Assembly: GCF_003001815.1 (NCBI RefSeq)
Contig: NZ_PVMZ01000005.1
Location: 1 to 64,000, forward strand
Source: Actinoplanes italicus
GTDB lineage: Bacteria; Actinomycetota; Actinomycetes; Mycobacteriales; Micromonosporaceae
Direction of reading: 5' to 3'
Length of the DNA stretch: 64,000 bases
Below, one piece after another: positions 7,400-15,433 of this stretch (position 1 is its first letter; each line of letters opens with the position of its first letter). The position numbers were made by a program, and so were the translations under genes. The notes beneath the pieces are model-generated. The model did no database searches. It was given only the letters and a program-made list of their open reading frames with translations, and was not told where the DNA came from.

Positions 7400-8589
7400 G
7401 GCGGCCCGAGATCTTCCGGTCGATCCGGTTCCGGCTCACGGTCGTCTACTCGACACTGCTGTTCGCGCTGGCCGGGGTAACCCTCGCGATCACGTATCTG
7501 GCCGTCGCGGAGACGACCCGCCCGCAGCCGGTGACCGAACGCACCGCGAAGGTCTACAACGACAACAAGCAGTACATCGGCACGATGACCGTCGCCGAGG
7601 TCAGCCAGATCGAGGCGGCGGTCAACTACAACACGCTGCGCGGGCTGCGCGACTACACGCTGATCGCGCTGCCCGCGCTGTTCCTGGCGAGCCTCGGCAT
7701 CGGGTGGGTGCTGTCCGGGCGGGTGCTGCGGCCGGTCGGCGCGATCACCCGTACCGCCCGCGACATCCAGGCCACCGACCTGACCCGCCGGATCCGCCTG
7801 CACGGGCCCCGCGACGAGCTGCGGGACCTCGCCGACACCATCGACTCGATGCTCGACCGGCTCGACGACGCGTTCCGGGCCCAGCGGCAGCTCATCGACG
7901 ACGCCTCCCACGAGCTGCGCAGCCCGCTCGCGATCATCCGGACGCATCTGGACGCGACGCTCACGACCCCGGACGCCTCCGGCGACGAGCGGCTCCGGGC
8001 GGTCGCGATCGTCGACCGGGCCACCAACCGGATGTCGCGCCTGGTCGAGGATCTGCTGGCGACGGCTCGGCGCGACGCGGACGCGATGAACGACGCCGAC
8101 GTGGACCTGTCGGCGATCGCCCACGAGGCGGGCGAGGAGGCGTTCCTGCCGGACCGGCCGCTGCGGCTGCGCTACGAGACCCCGGACGGGCTGCGGTTGA
8201 TCGGGGACGCCGACGCGCTGCGGCGGGCCGCGGCAAACCTTCTCTCCAATGCGGTACGCCTGGCGCCCGCCGCGTCGACGGTGACGATCGCGACCGGGCG
8301 TACCGGATCATGGCTGTGGCTTGCCGTCGCCGACCAGGGGCCCGGCATCTCCGCGGAGGATCTGCCGCGCGTCTTCGACCGGTTCTGGCGCGGCACGGCC
8401 AGCGCGGCAGCGAGCCGGGAGCGGCGTACCGGCCTCGGCCTGGCCATCGTGCGGCAGATCACCGAGTCGCACGGCGGGCAGGTCGCCGCATTCTCGCAGC
8501 TCGGAGTGGGTAGCACGTTCGTGTTGTGGCTGCCGGCCGCGGACCGTACCGGCCAGGAGCCCCCACCGGCCGTGACACCCTGGCCGTGA
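7396..8589 (+). CDS. sensor histidine kinase
   Basis: 397 residues. TM1 about 15-37, a short extracytoplasmic loop of about 50 residues, TM2 about 86-106, HAMP (LRPVGAITRTARDIQATDLTRRI), then the H-box DDASHELRSPLAIIRTHLD with His172. The ATPase domain follows: N-box LSNAVRLA (where NLLxNA.. is normal), G1 VADQGPGI, F-box VFDRFWR and G2 TGLGLAIV. Start is the GTG at 7396 that overlaps the regulator stop. The small sensory loop is typical of kinases reading envelope stress rather than large ligands, and co-operonic MoxR/VWA/protease genes support this. Stimulus unknown. Confidence 0.94.
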   Translation: MRRPEIFRSIRFRLTVVYSTLLFALAGVTLAITYLAVAETTRPQPVTERTAKVYNDNKQYIGTMTVAEVSQIEAAVNYNTLRGLRDYTLIALPALFLASLGIGWVLSGRVLRPVGAITRTARDIQATDLTRRIRLHGPRDELRDLADTIDSMLDRLDDAFRAQRQLIDDASHELRSPLAIIRTHLDATLTTPDASGDERLRAVAIVDRATNRMSRLVEDLLATARRDADAMNDADVDLSAIAHEAGEEAFLPDRPLRLRYETPDGLRLIGDADALRRAAANLLSNAVRLAPAASTVTIATGRTGSWLWLAVADQGPGISAEDLPRVFDRFWRGTASAAASRERRTGLGLAIVRQITESHGGQVAAFSQLGVGSTFVLWLPAADRTGQEPPPAVTPWP

Positions 8590-8610
8590 TCGTCTTTGAA
8601 AAGGAGCAGA

Positions 8611-9702
8611 ATGCGCAGAACCCTCGTGCCCGTCCTGGCCGTCGTCCTCGCCGCTGGCCTCGCCGGTTGCGGCAGCGATGACGCCGGCCGTGCCGCCGCC
8701 GCACCCGGGCCGATCTCTCCCGGGCCGATCTCTCCCGGGCCGGACGCGCCCGTGGAGCTCGCGCGGGGCCTCGACGTGCCGTGGGGGCTGGCGTTCCTGC
8801 CCGGCGGCGACGCGCTGGTCGCCGAACGCGACACCGGGCGGGTTCTGCGCCTGGCCGCGGACGGCGGTACCCCGGCCGAGGTACGCACGATCGACGGTGT
8901 GTCCGCGGCCGGCGAGGGCGGTCTGCTCGGCCTCGCCGTCTCCCCCGGCTTCGCGAACGACAACCTGGTGTACGCCTACCTGACAGCCGAGAACGACAAC
9001 CGCATCGTCCGGTTCCGGCTCGGCGGCGGCGCCCAGGAGGTGGTGTTCGACGGCATCGAGAAGGCCGGTAACCACAACGGCGGCCGGATCGCGTTCGGCC
9101 CCGACGGCATGCTCTACGCCGGCACCGGTGACGCCGGCGACACCGCCACGTCGCAGGACCCGGCCAGTCCCAACGGCAAGATCCTGCGGCTGACGCCCGA
9201 CGGTGACCCGGCGCCCGGCAACCCGTCCGCGAACTCGCCCGTCCTCAGCCTCGGCCACCGCAACGTGCAGGGCCTGGCCTGGGACACCGAGGGCCGGCTG
9301 TTCGCCGCCGAGTTCGGCCAGAACGAGCTCGACGAGGTCAACCTGATCCGTCCCGGCGCGAACTACGGCTGGCCGGAGGTGGAGGGCGAGGGCGACACGC
9401 AGGGCGGCCGATTCACGAACCCGCTGGTCACGTGGTCGACGCGGGAGGCATCCCCGTCCGGCATGGCGATCACCGGTGGGACCGTATACGTGGCGGCGCT
9501 GCGCGGTGAACGGCTGTGGACCATCCCGTTGCAGGGCGATCGCCTCGGCACCCCGGTGGCGGAGTTCATCGGCGTGTACGGCCGGCTGCGTACCGTCGAG
9601 GTCGCCCCCGACGGCGCCGTGTGGGTGACCACCTCGAACACCGACGGCCGGGGCGACGTCCGTGACGGTGACGACCGGATCCTGCGCCTACCGGCCCGCT
9701 GA
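8611..9702 (+). CDS. PQQ-dependent sugar dehydrogenase-like lipoprotein (GSDH)
   Basis: 363 residues. Lipoprotein signal peptide with lipobox LAGC (Cys20), a Pro/Gly/Ser linker containing a 15-bp tandem duplication (PGPIS repeated), then a six-bladed glucose/sorbosone dehydrogenase propeller: LDVPWGLAFLPGGDALVAERDTG, GEGGLLGLAVSPGF, GNHNGGRIAFGPDGMLYAGTGDAG, SLGHRNVQGLAWD, AEFGQNELDEVN, and a last blade ending DDRILRLP. The family oxidises sugars outside the cell; many actinobacterial members lack a demonstrated substrate. ATG 8611 is preferred to TTG 8596 because AAGGAG lies 6 bp before it. It sits 21 bp after the kinase and may be the distal gene of that operon. Confidence 0.9.
   Translation: MRRTLVPVLAVVLAAGLAGCGSDDAGRAAAAPGPISPGPISPGPDAPVELARGLDVPWGLAFLPGGDALVAERDTGRVLRLAADGGTPAEVRTIDGVSAAGEGGLLGLAVSPGFANDNLVYAYLTAENDNRIVRFRLGGGAQEVVFDGIEKAGNHNGGRIAFGPDGMLYAGTGDAGDTATSQDPASPNGKILRLTPDGDPAPGNPSANSPVLSLGHRNVQGLAWDTEGRLFAAEFGQNELDEVNLIRPGANYGWPEVEGEGDTQGGRFTNPLVTWSTREASPSGMAITGGTVYVAALRGERLWTIPLQGDRLGTPVAEFIGVYGRLRTVEVAPDGAVWVTTSNTDGRGDVRDGDDRILRLPAR
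8706..8735 (+). repeat. 15-bp perfect tandem repeat inside the sugar dehydrogenase linker
   Basis: CGGGCCGATCTCTCC occurs twice in succession and is followed by a partial third copy (CGGGCCG). It encodes the PGPIS linker repeats after the lipobox, so copy-number changes would stay in frame and alter only linker length. Confidence 0.8.
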
Positions 9703-9728
9703 CTCCGGTGTCGGTGGCAGCGGGCCGG
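9691..9728. terminator. bidirectional hairpin terminator
   Basis: Perfect 11-bp inverted repeat CCGGCCCGCTG...CAGCGGGCCGG with a 16-base loop, overlapping the stop codon of the sugar dehydrogenase and 11 bp from the end of the convergent lectin gene. Confidence 0.55.
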
Positions 9729-9738
9729 AGCCGCGGCC

Positions 9739-10224
9739 TCAGTCCGGAATCGGGCGGAACAGCTGCTTGATGTTGCCGTCGCAGTCGAAGACCCGGACCT
9801 CGTTCTTGTTCGCCGAGGTGTCGTTACGCATCGACAGACATGCCCCGCTGAAGTTCACCAGCAGGAACCCGCCGAACGGCTGCTCCTCCCACCGCCACCA
9901 CTGCCGGGAGTCCTCGGCCAGGCACTCCTGGTTACTGGCGGTGATGTGTCCCCACACGTGCAGCAGGCACCCGCCGCTGGCCCGGTTGGCCAGCATGAAG
10001 TAGCCGTTGCCGAGATCCACCTGGCGCCACCGCTGGCGCGGGTCCTGTCCGCACCGATACATGCGGATGTTCACGCTGTTCACCTCGACGCAGCTGGAGG
10101 TGTAGATGGCGTGACGGATGGTGATGTCGCCGGGTGCGGCGGAAGCGGGTGCCGCTAACACGGCACCACTGATCGCCAGGGCGATGAAGGTGGCCGTGAC
10201 GGTCAGTAGTCGTCGTAGTCTCAT
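9739..10224 (-). CDS. secreted ricin-type beta-trefoil lectin domain protein
   Basis: 161 residues. Signal peptide (MRLRRLLTVTATFIALAISGAVLAAPASA), then one trefoil-sized domain with the expected QxW-like turns (DPRQRWRQVDLG, EDSRQWWRWEEQ and a degenerate third, NIKQLFRPIPD) and paired cysteines (SCVEV...YRCGQD, CLLHV...QECLAED, CLSM...FDCDG). Such proteins bind sugars on polymers or cell surfaces. Only two subdomains keep W, so sugar binding may be partial. Divergent from the STAND regulator gene, with 150 bp between the two starts; another lectin follows the regulator, making a lectin - regulator - lectin group. Confidence 0.85.
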   Translation of the reverse strand: MRLRRLLTVTATFIALAISGAVLAAPASAAPGDITIRHAIYTSSCVEVNSVNIRMYRCGQDPRQRWRQVDLGNGYFMLANRASGGCLLHVWGHITASNQECLAEDSRQWWRWEEQPFGGFLLVNFSGACLSMRNDTSANKNEVRVFDCDGNIKQLFRPIPD

Positions 10225-10374
10225 GACTCTCCTATCTGGATGGCTCGCTGTGCTGACGACCCTCCGCCAGGCCGAGGACTGCTGACAGAAACCCGGTCGA
10301 ATCCGGTTGCGGACACTTCCGGACGCGCGGCTTCCGTACCGTCGAAGCCTTGTATCCGGTCCGGGAGGTCACCG

Positions 10375-12732
10375 TTGACGCAGACAGGGACGGCGGCCGG
10401 CGTCTTCACGGCACTTCCCGACCCGGGTACGGCCACCGGTCTCGACGACCTGATCGAGCGTCTGCGCCTGCTCAAGGTCTGGGCCGGTAACCCGTCGAAC
10501 GGGTCGATAACCGACCGCGTCAACGCGGCGTGGGAACGCGCCGGACGGCCACCCGGCGACCGGGTCGCGCGTAACACCGTCACCGACTGCTTCCGCACGG
10601 ACCGGCGGCGCCCGAACACGGAACTCGTCACGGCCATCGTGCGGGCCCTGCACCCCGACGAGGGCTACGTCACCCAGTGGCGACAGGCGTTACGCGTGGT
10701 CACCGGGCGCGCCGAGGCGGCCGCGCAGGTCCGCGTCCAGGACCGGCTCCCCGACGACCTGGCCGGCTTCACCGGCCGCTCAGACGAGACGGCCACCATG
10801 CTCACCTCGCTCACCCGGCCCGGCGCGGGGCCCTGCGCCGTGGTCGGGATGGCCGGGATCGGCAAGACCCGGCTGGCCATCCACCTCGGGCACCGGCTTC
10901 TGCGGGAGCGGGCCGCCGACCGGGTCCTGTTCGTCAACCTGCGCGGCTTCCACCCGGACCCGGCACAGCCGCCGGCCGACCCGGCCGCCGTGCTGGACGG
11001 TTTCCTGCGGCTGCTCGGGGTGTCCGGGCAGATGGTCCCCCACGGTCTGCGGGCGCGGTCGGCCGCCTACCGTGAACGGCTGGCCGGGACGCGGACGCTG
11101 ATCGTGCTGGACAACGCCGCGGATGCCGAGCAGATCCGGCCCCTGCTGCCCGCGTCGGCGGACTGTCCGGTCCTGATCACCAGCCGCCGCGACCTCGGCG
11201 GGCCGCCCGACGGCGACCGGCTGAGGCTCGCGCCGTTCGCCACCACCGATGCCGTGGCGCTGCTGACCGCGGCCGCGCCCGGCATCGCGGCCGGGGACGA
11301 TCCGCAGGCGGCGGCCCGCATCGCCCGGCGCTGCGGCCACCTGCCGCTGGCGCTGGGCCTGGTCGCGGCACACCTGCGCGACCGGCCGGACTGGACTCTC
11401 ACCGACCACGCCGACCGGCTCGACCGACGCCATCATGACCGGCGGCTCGACGCCGGTGTCCACCTCGCGCTCGACGTGTCGTACCACCATCTGCCGGCGG
11501 ATCTGCGGCGGCTGCTGCGGCTGGCGGCGCTGCACCCGGGGCAGGACTTCGACGCGTACGCCGCGGCCGCGCTGGCCGGGACCGGTCTGGACGCCGCCGA
11601 GGCGGGGTTGCACGACCTGAGCGCACACCACCTGCTCCAGCAGACGACCCACGGCCGGTTCACGCTGCACGATCTGGTCCGCGCGTACGCCAGCCTCCGA
11701 GCCGACGACGAGGAGCCACCGGCCCGCCGCCACCAGTCCCTCACGCGCCTGTTCGACTACTACCTCGCGGTCGCGGCCGACGCCATGGACCGCCTGCACC
11801 CCCACGAGGCCCACCGGCGGCCCGAGGTCCCGCGCCCGGCGACGCCGGTCCCGCCCCTGACCGACGAGGCCACCGCCCACGACTGGCTCAGCACCGAACG
11901 GCCCACGCTGGTGACCGCCGCCAGCGCCGACCGGCCGGTGCACACCGTCCGGCTGGCCGCGGTCCTGTTCCGCTATCTCATCGGCGGGCACCTGGCCGAC
12001 ACCCTGACCGTTCACGAGCACGCGCTGCGGGCCGCCCGGCACCTCGGTGACGACGCCGCGGAGGCGCAGGCGCTGACCGGCATCGGTGTCACCCATCTGC
12101 GGCAGGGGCGTCCCGGGGCCGCGGTGGAACATCTCGAACAGGCCCTGGACCTGCACCGCCGGGCCGGTGACCGGGCGGGTGAGGTCTTCGCCCTCAACTG
12201 CCTGGGTGAGAACGAGGCGCGGGCGGGCCGCCACGACAGCGCCGAGCAGCGCCTGCTGAGCGCCCTGGTGCTCAGCCGCCGGCTGCGTAGCCGTACCGAT
12301 GAGGCGAACGTGCTGGACAGCCTCGGCTTCCTCATGGTCGCCTGGGGCCGGCCCGCCGCCGCCGACGCCCGGTACCGGCAGGCCCTGGTCGCCTTCCGTG
12401 CTATCGGCGACCGGGACGGCGAGGCCTGCGCACACACGGGCCTCGGCGGGATCGCCCTGGCCACCGGCCTGACCGCGGAGGCGCTCGCCCACTACGAGGC
12501 GGCACGCCGCACCGCCGCCGACGTCGGCGACCGCTACCGGCTGGCGCTGGCCCACGAGGGTCTCGGCCGGGCACATCACGAGCTCGGACGCCCGGCCGGC
12601 GCCCGCCACCACTACCGGCAGGCGCTGCACCTCTGCACCGAGCTCGGCCTTCCGGACGCCGACCGGATCCGATCACGTGCAGGCGCCGGGGGTGGCCACC
12701 CGACCACGACGGTCCGCATCGAGCCTGTCTGA
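10375..12732 (+). CDS. NB-ARC/TPR STAND-type regulator (AfsR-like without BTAD)
   Basis: 785 residues. N-terminal about 85 residues form an HTH-like region (LDDLIERLRLLKVWAGNPSNGSITDRVNAAWE..., NTVTDCFRTDRRRPNTELVTAIVRAL). An NB-ARC ATPase follows: Walker A GMAGIGKTRLA (158-168), Walker B RTLIVLDNAAD, GxP-like CGHLPLALGLVA and a winged-helix region. From about residue 540 there are TPR repeats (AEAQALTGIGVTHLRQGRPGAAVEHLEQAL and similar) to the end. STAND proteins switch on ligand-driven oligomerisation and often control secondary metabolism or defence. TTG 10375 follows GGGAGG at good spacing; an earlier in-frame start at 10240 reads through unstructured sequence. Target unknown. Confidence 0.88.
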   Translation: MTQTGTAAGVFTALPDPGTATGLDDLIERLRLLKVWAGNPSNGSITDRVNAAWERAGRPPGDRVARNTVTDCFRTDRRRPNTELVTAIVRALHPDEGYVTQWRQALRVVTGRAEAAAQVRVQDRLPDDLAGFTGRSDETATMLTSLTRPGAGPCAVVGMAGIGKTRLAIHLGHRLLRERAADRVLFVNLRGFHPDPAQPPADPAAVLDGFLRLLGVSGQMVPHGLRARSAAYRERLAGTRTLIVLDNAADAEQIRPLLPASADCPVLITSRRDLGGPPDGDRLRLAPFATTDAVALLTAAAPGIAAGDDPQAAARIARRCGHLPLALGLVAAHLRDRPDWTLTDHADRLDRRHHDRRLDAGVHLALDVSYHHLPADLRRLLRLAALHPGQDFDAYAAAALAGTGLDAAEAGLHDLSAHHLLQQTTHGRFTLHDLVRAYASLRADDEEPPARRHQSLTRLFDYYLAVAADAMDRLHPHEAHRRPEVPRPATPVPPLTDEATAHDWLSTERPTLVTAASADRPVHTVRLAAVLFRYLIGGHLADTLTVHEHALRAARHLGDDAAEAQALTGIGVTHLRQGRPGAAVEHLEQALDLHRRAGDRAGEVFALNCLGENEARAGRHDSAEQRLLSALVLSRRLRSRTDEANVLDSLGFLMVAWGRPAAADARYRQALVAFRAIGDRDGEACAHTGLGGIALATGLTAEALAHYEAARRTAADVGDRYRLALAHEGLGRAHHELGRPAGARHHYRQALHLCTELGLPDADRIRSRAGAGGGHPTTTVRIEPV

Positions 12733-12794
12733 TGCCTGGTGATCATCTACCGAAGCCGTCCACCCGATCCGGTTCGGGTCCCTAAAGTCCAGAT

Positions 12795-13295
12795 ATGAAT
12801 AGGAATCGGATAATCGGGGCTCTGGTCACCGCGACCACGCTGGGAACCGGGGTTCTCGCGGCCCCCGCACAGGCTGCGGCGGTCTACCACGAGATCGTCG
12901 CGCGGCACAGCGGCAAGTGTGTCGACGTGCGGGGCGCCAGCAGGATGGACGAGGCCGACGTTCTGCAGTACCGCTGCCACGGCGGGGACAACCAGCGATG
13001 GCGCCTGGTCAACCGCGGCGGCGGCTACTACGAGATCATCGCCGACCACAGCGGCAAGTGCCTCGACGTGTGGGGCTCGAGCCAGGCCGACGAGGCGGAC
13101 GTGCGGCAGTACCGCTGCAACGGCGGAGCGAACCAGCGGTGGCGGCTGGCCCCACGCGGCGGCGGCTACCAGGAGATCATCGCCCGGCACAGCGGCAAGT
13201 GCCTCGACGTGTGGGGCTCGAGCCAGGACGATGACGCCGACATCCAGCAGTACCGCTGCAGCGGTGCGGCCAACCAGCAGTTCCGGCTCCGTTAG
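12795..13295 (+). CDS. secreted ricin-type beta-trefoil lectin, three near-identical repeats
   Basis: 166 residues. Signal peptide (RIIGALVTATTLGTGVLAAPAQA), then exactly one trefoil made of three nearly identical 45-residue subdomains, each YxEI(I/V)AxHSGKC(V/L)DVxG(A/S)S..DxADVxQYRCxGxxNQxWRL. All three QxW-type motifs are present (NQRW, NQRW, NQQF) and each subdomain has its C...C pair, so all three sugar pockets look competent. The strong internal similarity suggests recent amplification of one unit. It follows the STAND gene by 62 bp on the same strand. Its stop (TAG) overlaps the stop (TAA) of the convergent hydrolase by 2 bases. Confidence 0.9.
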   Translation: MNRNRIIGALVTATTLGTGVLAAPAQAAAVYHEIVARHSGKCVDVRGASRMDEADVLQYRCHGGDNQRWRLVNRGGGYYEIIADHSGKCLDVWGSSQADEADVRQYRCNGGANQRWRLAPRGGGYQEIIARHSGKCLDVWGSSQDDDADIQQYRCSGAANQQFRLR

Positions 13296-13879
13296 CGCAC
13301 CGCCCTCAGCCGGGTGGCGAACCCGGCAGGGTCTCGCAGGTGCGGGAAATGCCCTTCACCGAGACGTACGTTGCGTGACCGCCGGCCGGTCGGCTCACCG
13401 CACCAGCCGTGATAGACCTCCAGCAGCGCCGGGTCGGGGCGGGCGACGGCGAACTGGCGGTACGCCTCGGGCACGCCGTCGAGCAGCGGATCCGGTGACG
13501 CGCCGCCCACGGTGATCACCGCGTGGGTGGCGTACCGGTCGGCGAACGACGCGGCGAAGCGGGCCGACTCGCCGTGGCCGACCACGATCGGGGCCCGGCG
13601 CAGATCGAGGCGGTGCACGAGCATCGCCAGATCGTGGGCGAGCAGTCGCAGGCCGGACCGGTCGCGGGCGGCGGACTGGCCGTGGCCGGGCAGGTCGACG
13701 GCCACGGCGGTGAAGTCGTCGCCGAGTTCGGCCGCGACCGGCCACCACATGGTCCGGTCGTAGCGCAGGCCGTGCAGCAGCAGGACCGGCCGGCCGAAGC
13801 CACCCCAGCGATCGTGCACGAGCAGGTTCTTCGGAGTGCCGTAGGCGTGGGTCGTACGCCGTGGTGGTTGTGGATGCAT
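13292..13879 (-). CDS. short alpha/beta hydrolase
   Basis: 195 residues, shorter than the usual 260-290. First strand and oxyanion loop PVLLLHGLRYDRTMWW, nucleophile elbow VGHGES, a helix ARFAASFADRYATHAVITVGG, and a terminal histidine segment LGEGHFPHLRDPAGFATRL. The lid and part of the region carrying the acidic residue are reduced, so it is either a compact hydrolase or one with an internal deletion; the reading frame is intact. ATG at 13879. It converges on the lectin gene with overlapping stop codons. Substrate unknown. Confidence 0.75.
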   Translation of the reverse strand: MHPQPPRRTTHAYGTPKNLLVHDRWGGFGRPVLLLHGLRYDRTMWWPVAAELGDDFTAVAVDLPGHGQSAARDRSGLRLLAHDLAMLVHRLDLRRAPIVVGHGESARFAASFADRYATHAVITVGGASPDPLLDGVPEAYRQFAVARPDPALLEVYHGWCGEPTGRRSRNVRLGEGHFPHLRDPAGFATRLRAVR

Positions 13880-13975
13880 TTCGGGTCGTCTTTCTCATGC
13901 GCCGGGGAACGCGGATACGCGCCATCGGCGGCGGACGACCGCCGATCGCGAAGGTGGCTGAGGAGCGACCCGCTC

Positions 13976-14332
13976 CTATATCCGCAACAGTCCCAACCGG
14001 CTCAGGACGACGTCGGCGCGGGCGGTGTCGGCCGCGCCCGGCGGATCGACGCGAGCCGTCAACGGCGGCAGGCCCACGACCATGGGGAGCATGATGGCGC
14101 GCAGTCGCTGATTGAGCCGGGGCGACCAGCCGTTGCCGTGCTCGTGATCGTGTTCGCCGGCCAGCTCCGGCACCTGCGGGTGACCCGCCCGCGACTCGGC
14201 CGCGACCGCGGCGGTGGTGTCGCGGTGGTGGTGGGCGCTGCTCGCGGAGAACAGCGCGGTCGCGGCGAGCAGGAGCAGCAGCATGACCATGACCGCGGGC
14301 CGGGTGCGGCGGCTCGGATTCACGGTCACCAC
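13976..14332 (-). CDS. small histidine-rich secreted or anchored protein, unknown function
   Basis: 118 residues, not recognised. A single hydrophobic segment (PAVMVMLLLLLAATALFSASS) acts as signal or anchor. It is followed directly by AHHHRD and later by GEHDHEHGNG, so the exported part has two His/Asp/Glu clusters of the kind that bind divalent metals. The rest (NQRLRAIMLPMVVGLPPLTARVDPP) has no known domain. It is divergent from the PadR-DUF1048 operon and its start lies just next to the PadR operator cluster, so it may share that control. Metal binding is inference from composition. Confidence 0.6.
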   Translation of the reverse strand: MVTVNPSRRTRPAVMVMLLLLLAATALFSASSAHHHRDTTAAVAAESRAGHPQVPELAGEHDHEHGNGWSPRLNQRLRAIMLPMVVGLPPLTARVDPPGAADTARADVVLSRLGLLRI

Positions 14333-14339
14333 ACAAGCC

Positions 14340-14413
14340 TACCGGTATTCGGTACTACCGAGTACCGGTATTCGGTGGTACGTTGTACCGGTACTCGGTG
14401 ACACCGAATACCG
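14340..14413. promoter_or_regulatory. PadR operator cluster in divergent promoter
   Basis: Three direct copies of TACCGGTAYTCGGT begin at 14340, 14363 and 14386, and an inverted copy (CACCGAATACCG, 14402-14413) faces the third across a short gap. The first copy is also followed by an overlapping TACCGAGTACCGGTA dyad at 14356-14370. The cluster lies between the His-rich gene (start 14332, minus) and padR (start 14432, plus), 19 bp from the padR start. PadR regulators bind such dyads and usually repress their own operon; binding is inferred. Confidence 0.75.
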
Positions 14414-14431
14414 ACCGGGAGAGGAGCCGCC

Positions 14432-14758
14432 GTGGAGGACCTGACAGAGATGCTCAAGGGGACCCTCGAAGGCTGCGTGCTGGAGATCATCGGCGGCGAG
14501 GAGACCTACGGCTACGCCATCACCCGCCGGCTCAACGATCTCGGCTTCACCGACGTCATCGACGGGACGGTCTACACCATCCTGGTGCGGCTGGAACGCA
14601 ACGGCCTGGTCCAGGTGACGAAGCGGCCGTCCGAGGTGGGACCGCCGCGCAAGTTCTACGCGCTCAACGACGCCGGGCGAAAGGAGCTCGCGACGTTCTG
14701 GGCCAAATGGGAGTACGTCTCCTCACGCATCGACAGACTCAAGGAGGGCGGGCGATGA
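14432..14758 (+). CDS. PadR-family transcriptional regulator
   Basis: 108 residues, a complete PadR winged helix of the short class: LKGTLEGCVLEIIGGEETYGYAITRRLNDLGF as HTH, VIDGTVYTILVRLERNGLV as wing lead-in, and GPPRKFYALNDAGRKEL, followed by a C-terminal dimerisation helix (FWAKWEYVSSRIDRLKE). GTG start with GGAGAGGAG upstream. The stop overlaps the ATG of the first DUF1048 gene (ATGA), a pairing seen widely in Gram-positives where PadR represses its own DUF1048 operon. The operator cluster just upstream supports autoregulation. Confidence 0.93.
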   Translation: MEDLTEMLKGTLEGCVLEIIGGEETYGYAITRRLNDLGFTDVIDGTVYTILVRLERNGLVQVTKRPSEVGPPRKFYALNDAGRKELATFWAKWEYVSSRIDRLKEGGR

Positions 14759-15111
14759 GCTTCTGGGACACCGTGACCGGCAACGACCTCAGCCGGGACT
14801 GGAAGGCGTTCGAGACCCGGGCGCAGGCGCTACCCGACGACTACCGGGCGGCATGGGAACAGATCAAGGGCAACCTCTTCGCGTACGGGGACTTCTCCGG
14901 CCGCAATCTGACCCCCGTCGCCGACACAGCGCTGGGGTTGCTCGAGGAGTCCTCGGCCGAGGGGCAGAGCGTGCAGGAGGTGCTCGGCGACGACATCCCC
15001 GGCTTCTGCGCGGCTCTGGCCGGCGGCAACGGCGCTCACACCTACCGCGACCGGTGGCGCGAACAGCTGAACACCACCGTCGCCCGCAAACTGGCCCGGC
15101 TGGGAGGCTGA
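14755..15111 (+). CDS. DUF1048 family protein
   Basis: 118 residues, all-helical, no signal or membrane segment. It contains the DUF1048 pattern W(K)xFExRAxALPxDYRxAWEQIKxNLFAYGDFSG, then LGLLEESSAEGQSVQEVLGDDIPGFCAALAGG. The biochemical function of the family is unknown. The start overlaps the PadR stop, so the two genes are translationally coupled. A second, shorter DUF1048 paralogue follows after 2 bp. The pair probably forms a complex or heterodimer controlled by the upstream PadR (inference from linkage). Confidence 0.9.
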   Translation: MSFWDTVTGNDLSRDWKAFETRAQALPDDYRAAWEQIKGNLFAYGDFSGRNLTPVADTALGLLEESSAEGQSVQEVLGDDIPGFCAALAGGNGAHTYRDRWREQLNTTVARKLARLGG

Positions 15112-15113
15112 CC

Positions 15114-15425
15114 ATGGGGATCCACGACATCATCGAGGGCAAGCGGCACTGGCGGGCCCACGTGGCCCGGGTCAAGGCGCTGCCGCCCGACTACCGGATC
15201 GTCTACAACGAGATGCAGAAGTACCTGTTCAAGGTGGGTCCGGTCGACCTGGCCGACGGGAACCTGCTCGCCGGGATCGTCGACTTCTTCGCCGAGGGCG
15301 CCGCCGCGGGCAAGAGCGTCACACAGCTCATCGGCACCGACGTCGCCGCCTTCGCCGACGGCCTGATCAAGGACTCACGCACCTACGCGGAGCTCTACCA
15401 GGAGTCCCTCCGGGCGAAACGCTGA
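15114..15425 (+). CDS. DUF1048 family protein (second copy)
   Basis: 103 residues, a paralogue of the preceding protein: KRHWRAHVARVKALPPDYRIVYNEMQKYLFKVGPVDLADG, then IVDFFAEGAAAGKSVTQLIGTDVAAFADGLI. The shared order (ALPxDY, a middle helix, GxSVxxxxGxDxxxFxxxL) shows the two arose by duplication. ATG at 15114, 2 bp after the previous stop, with GGGAGG upstream. Last gene of the padR operon. Confidence 0.9.
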   Translation: MGIHDIIEGKRHWRAHVARVKALPPDYRIVYNEMQKYLFKVGPVDLADGNLLAGIVDFFAEGAAAGKSVTQLIGTDVAAFADGLIKDSRTYAELYQESLRAKR

Positions 15426-15433
15426 ACCACCGG

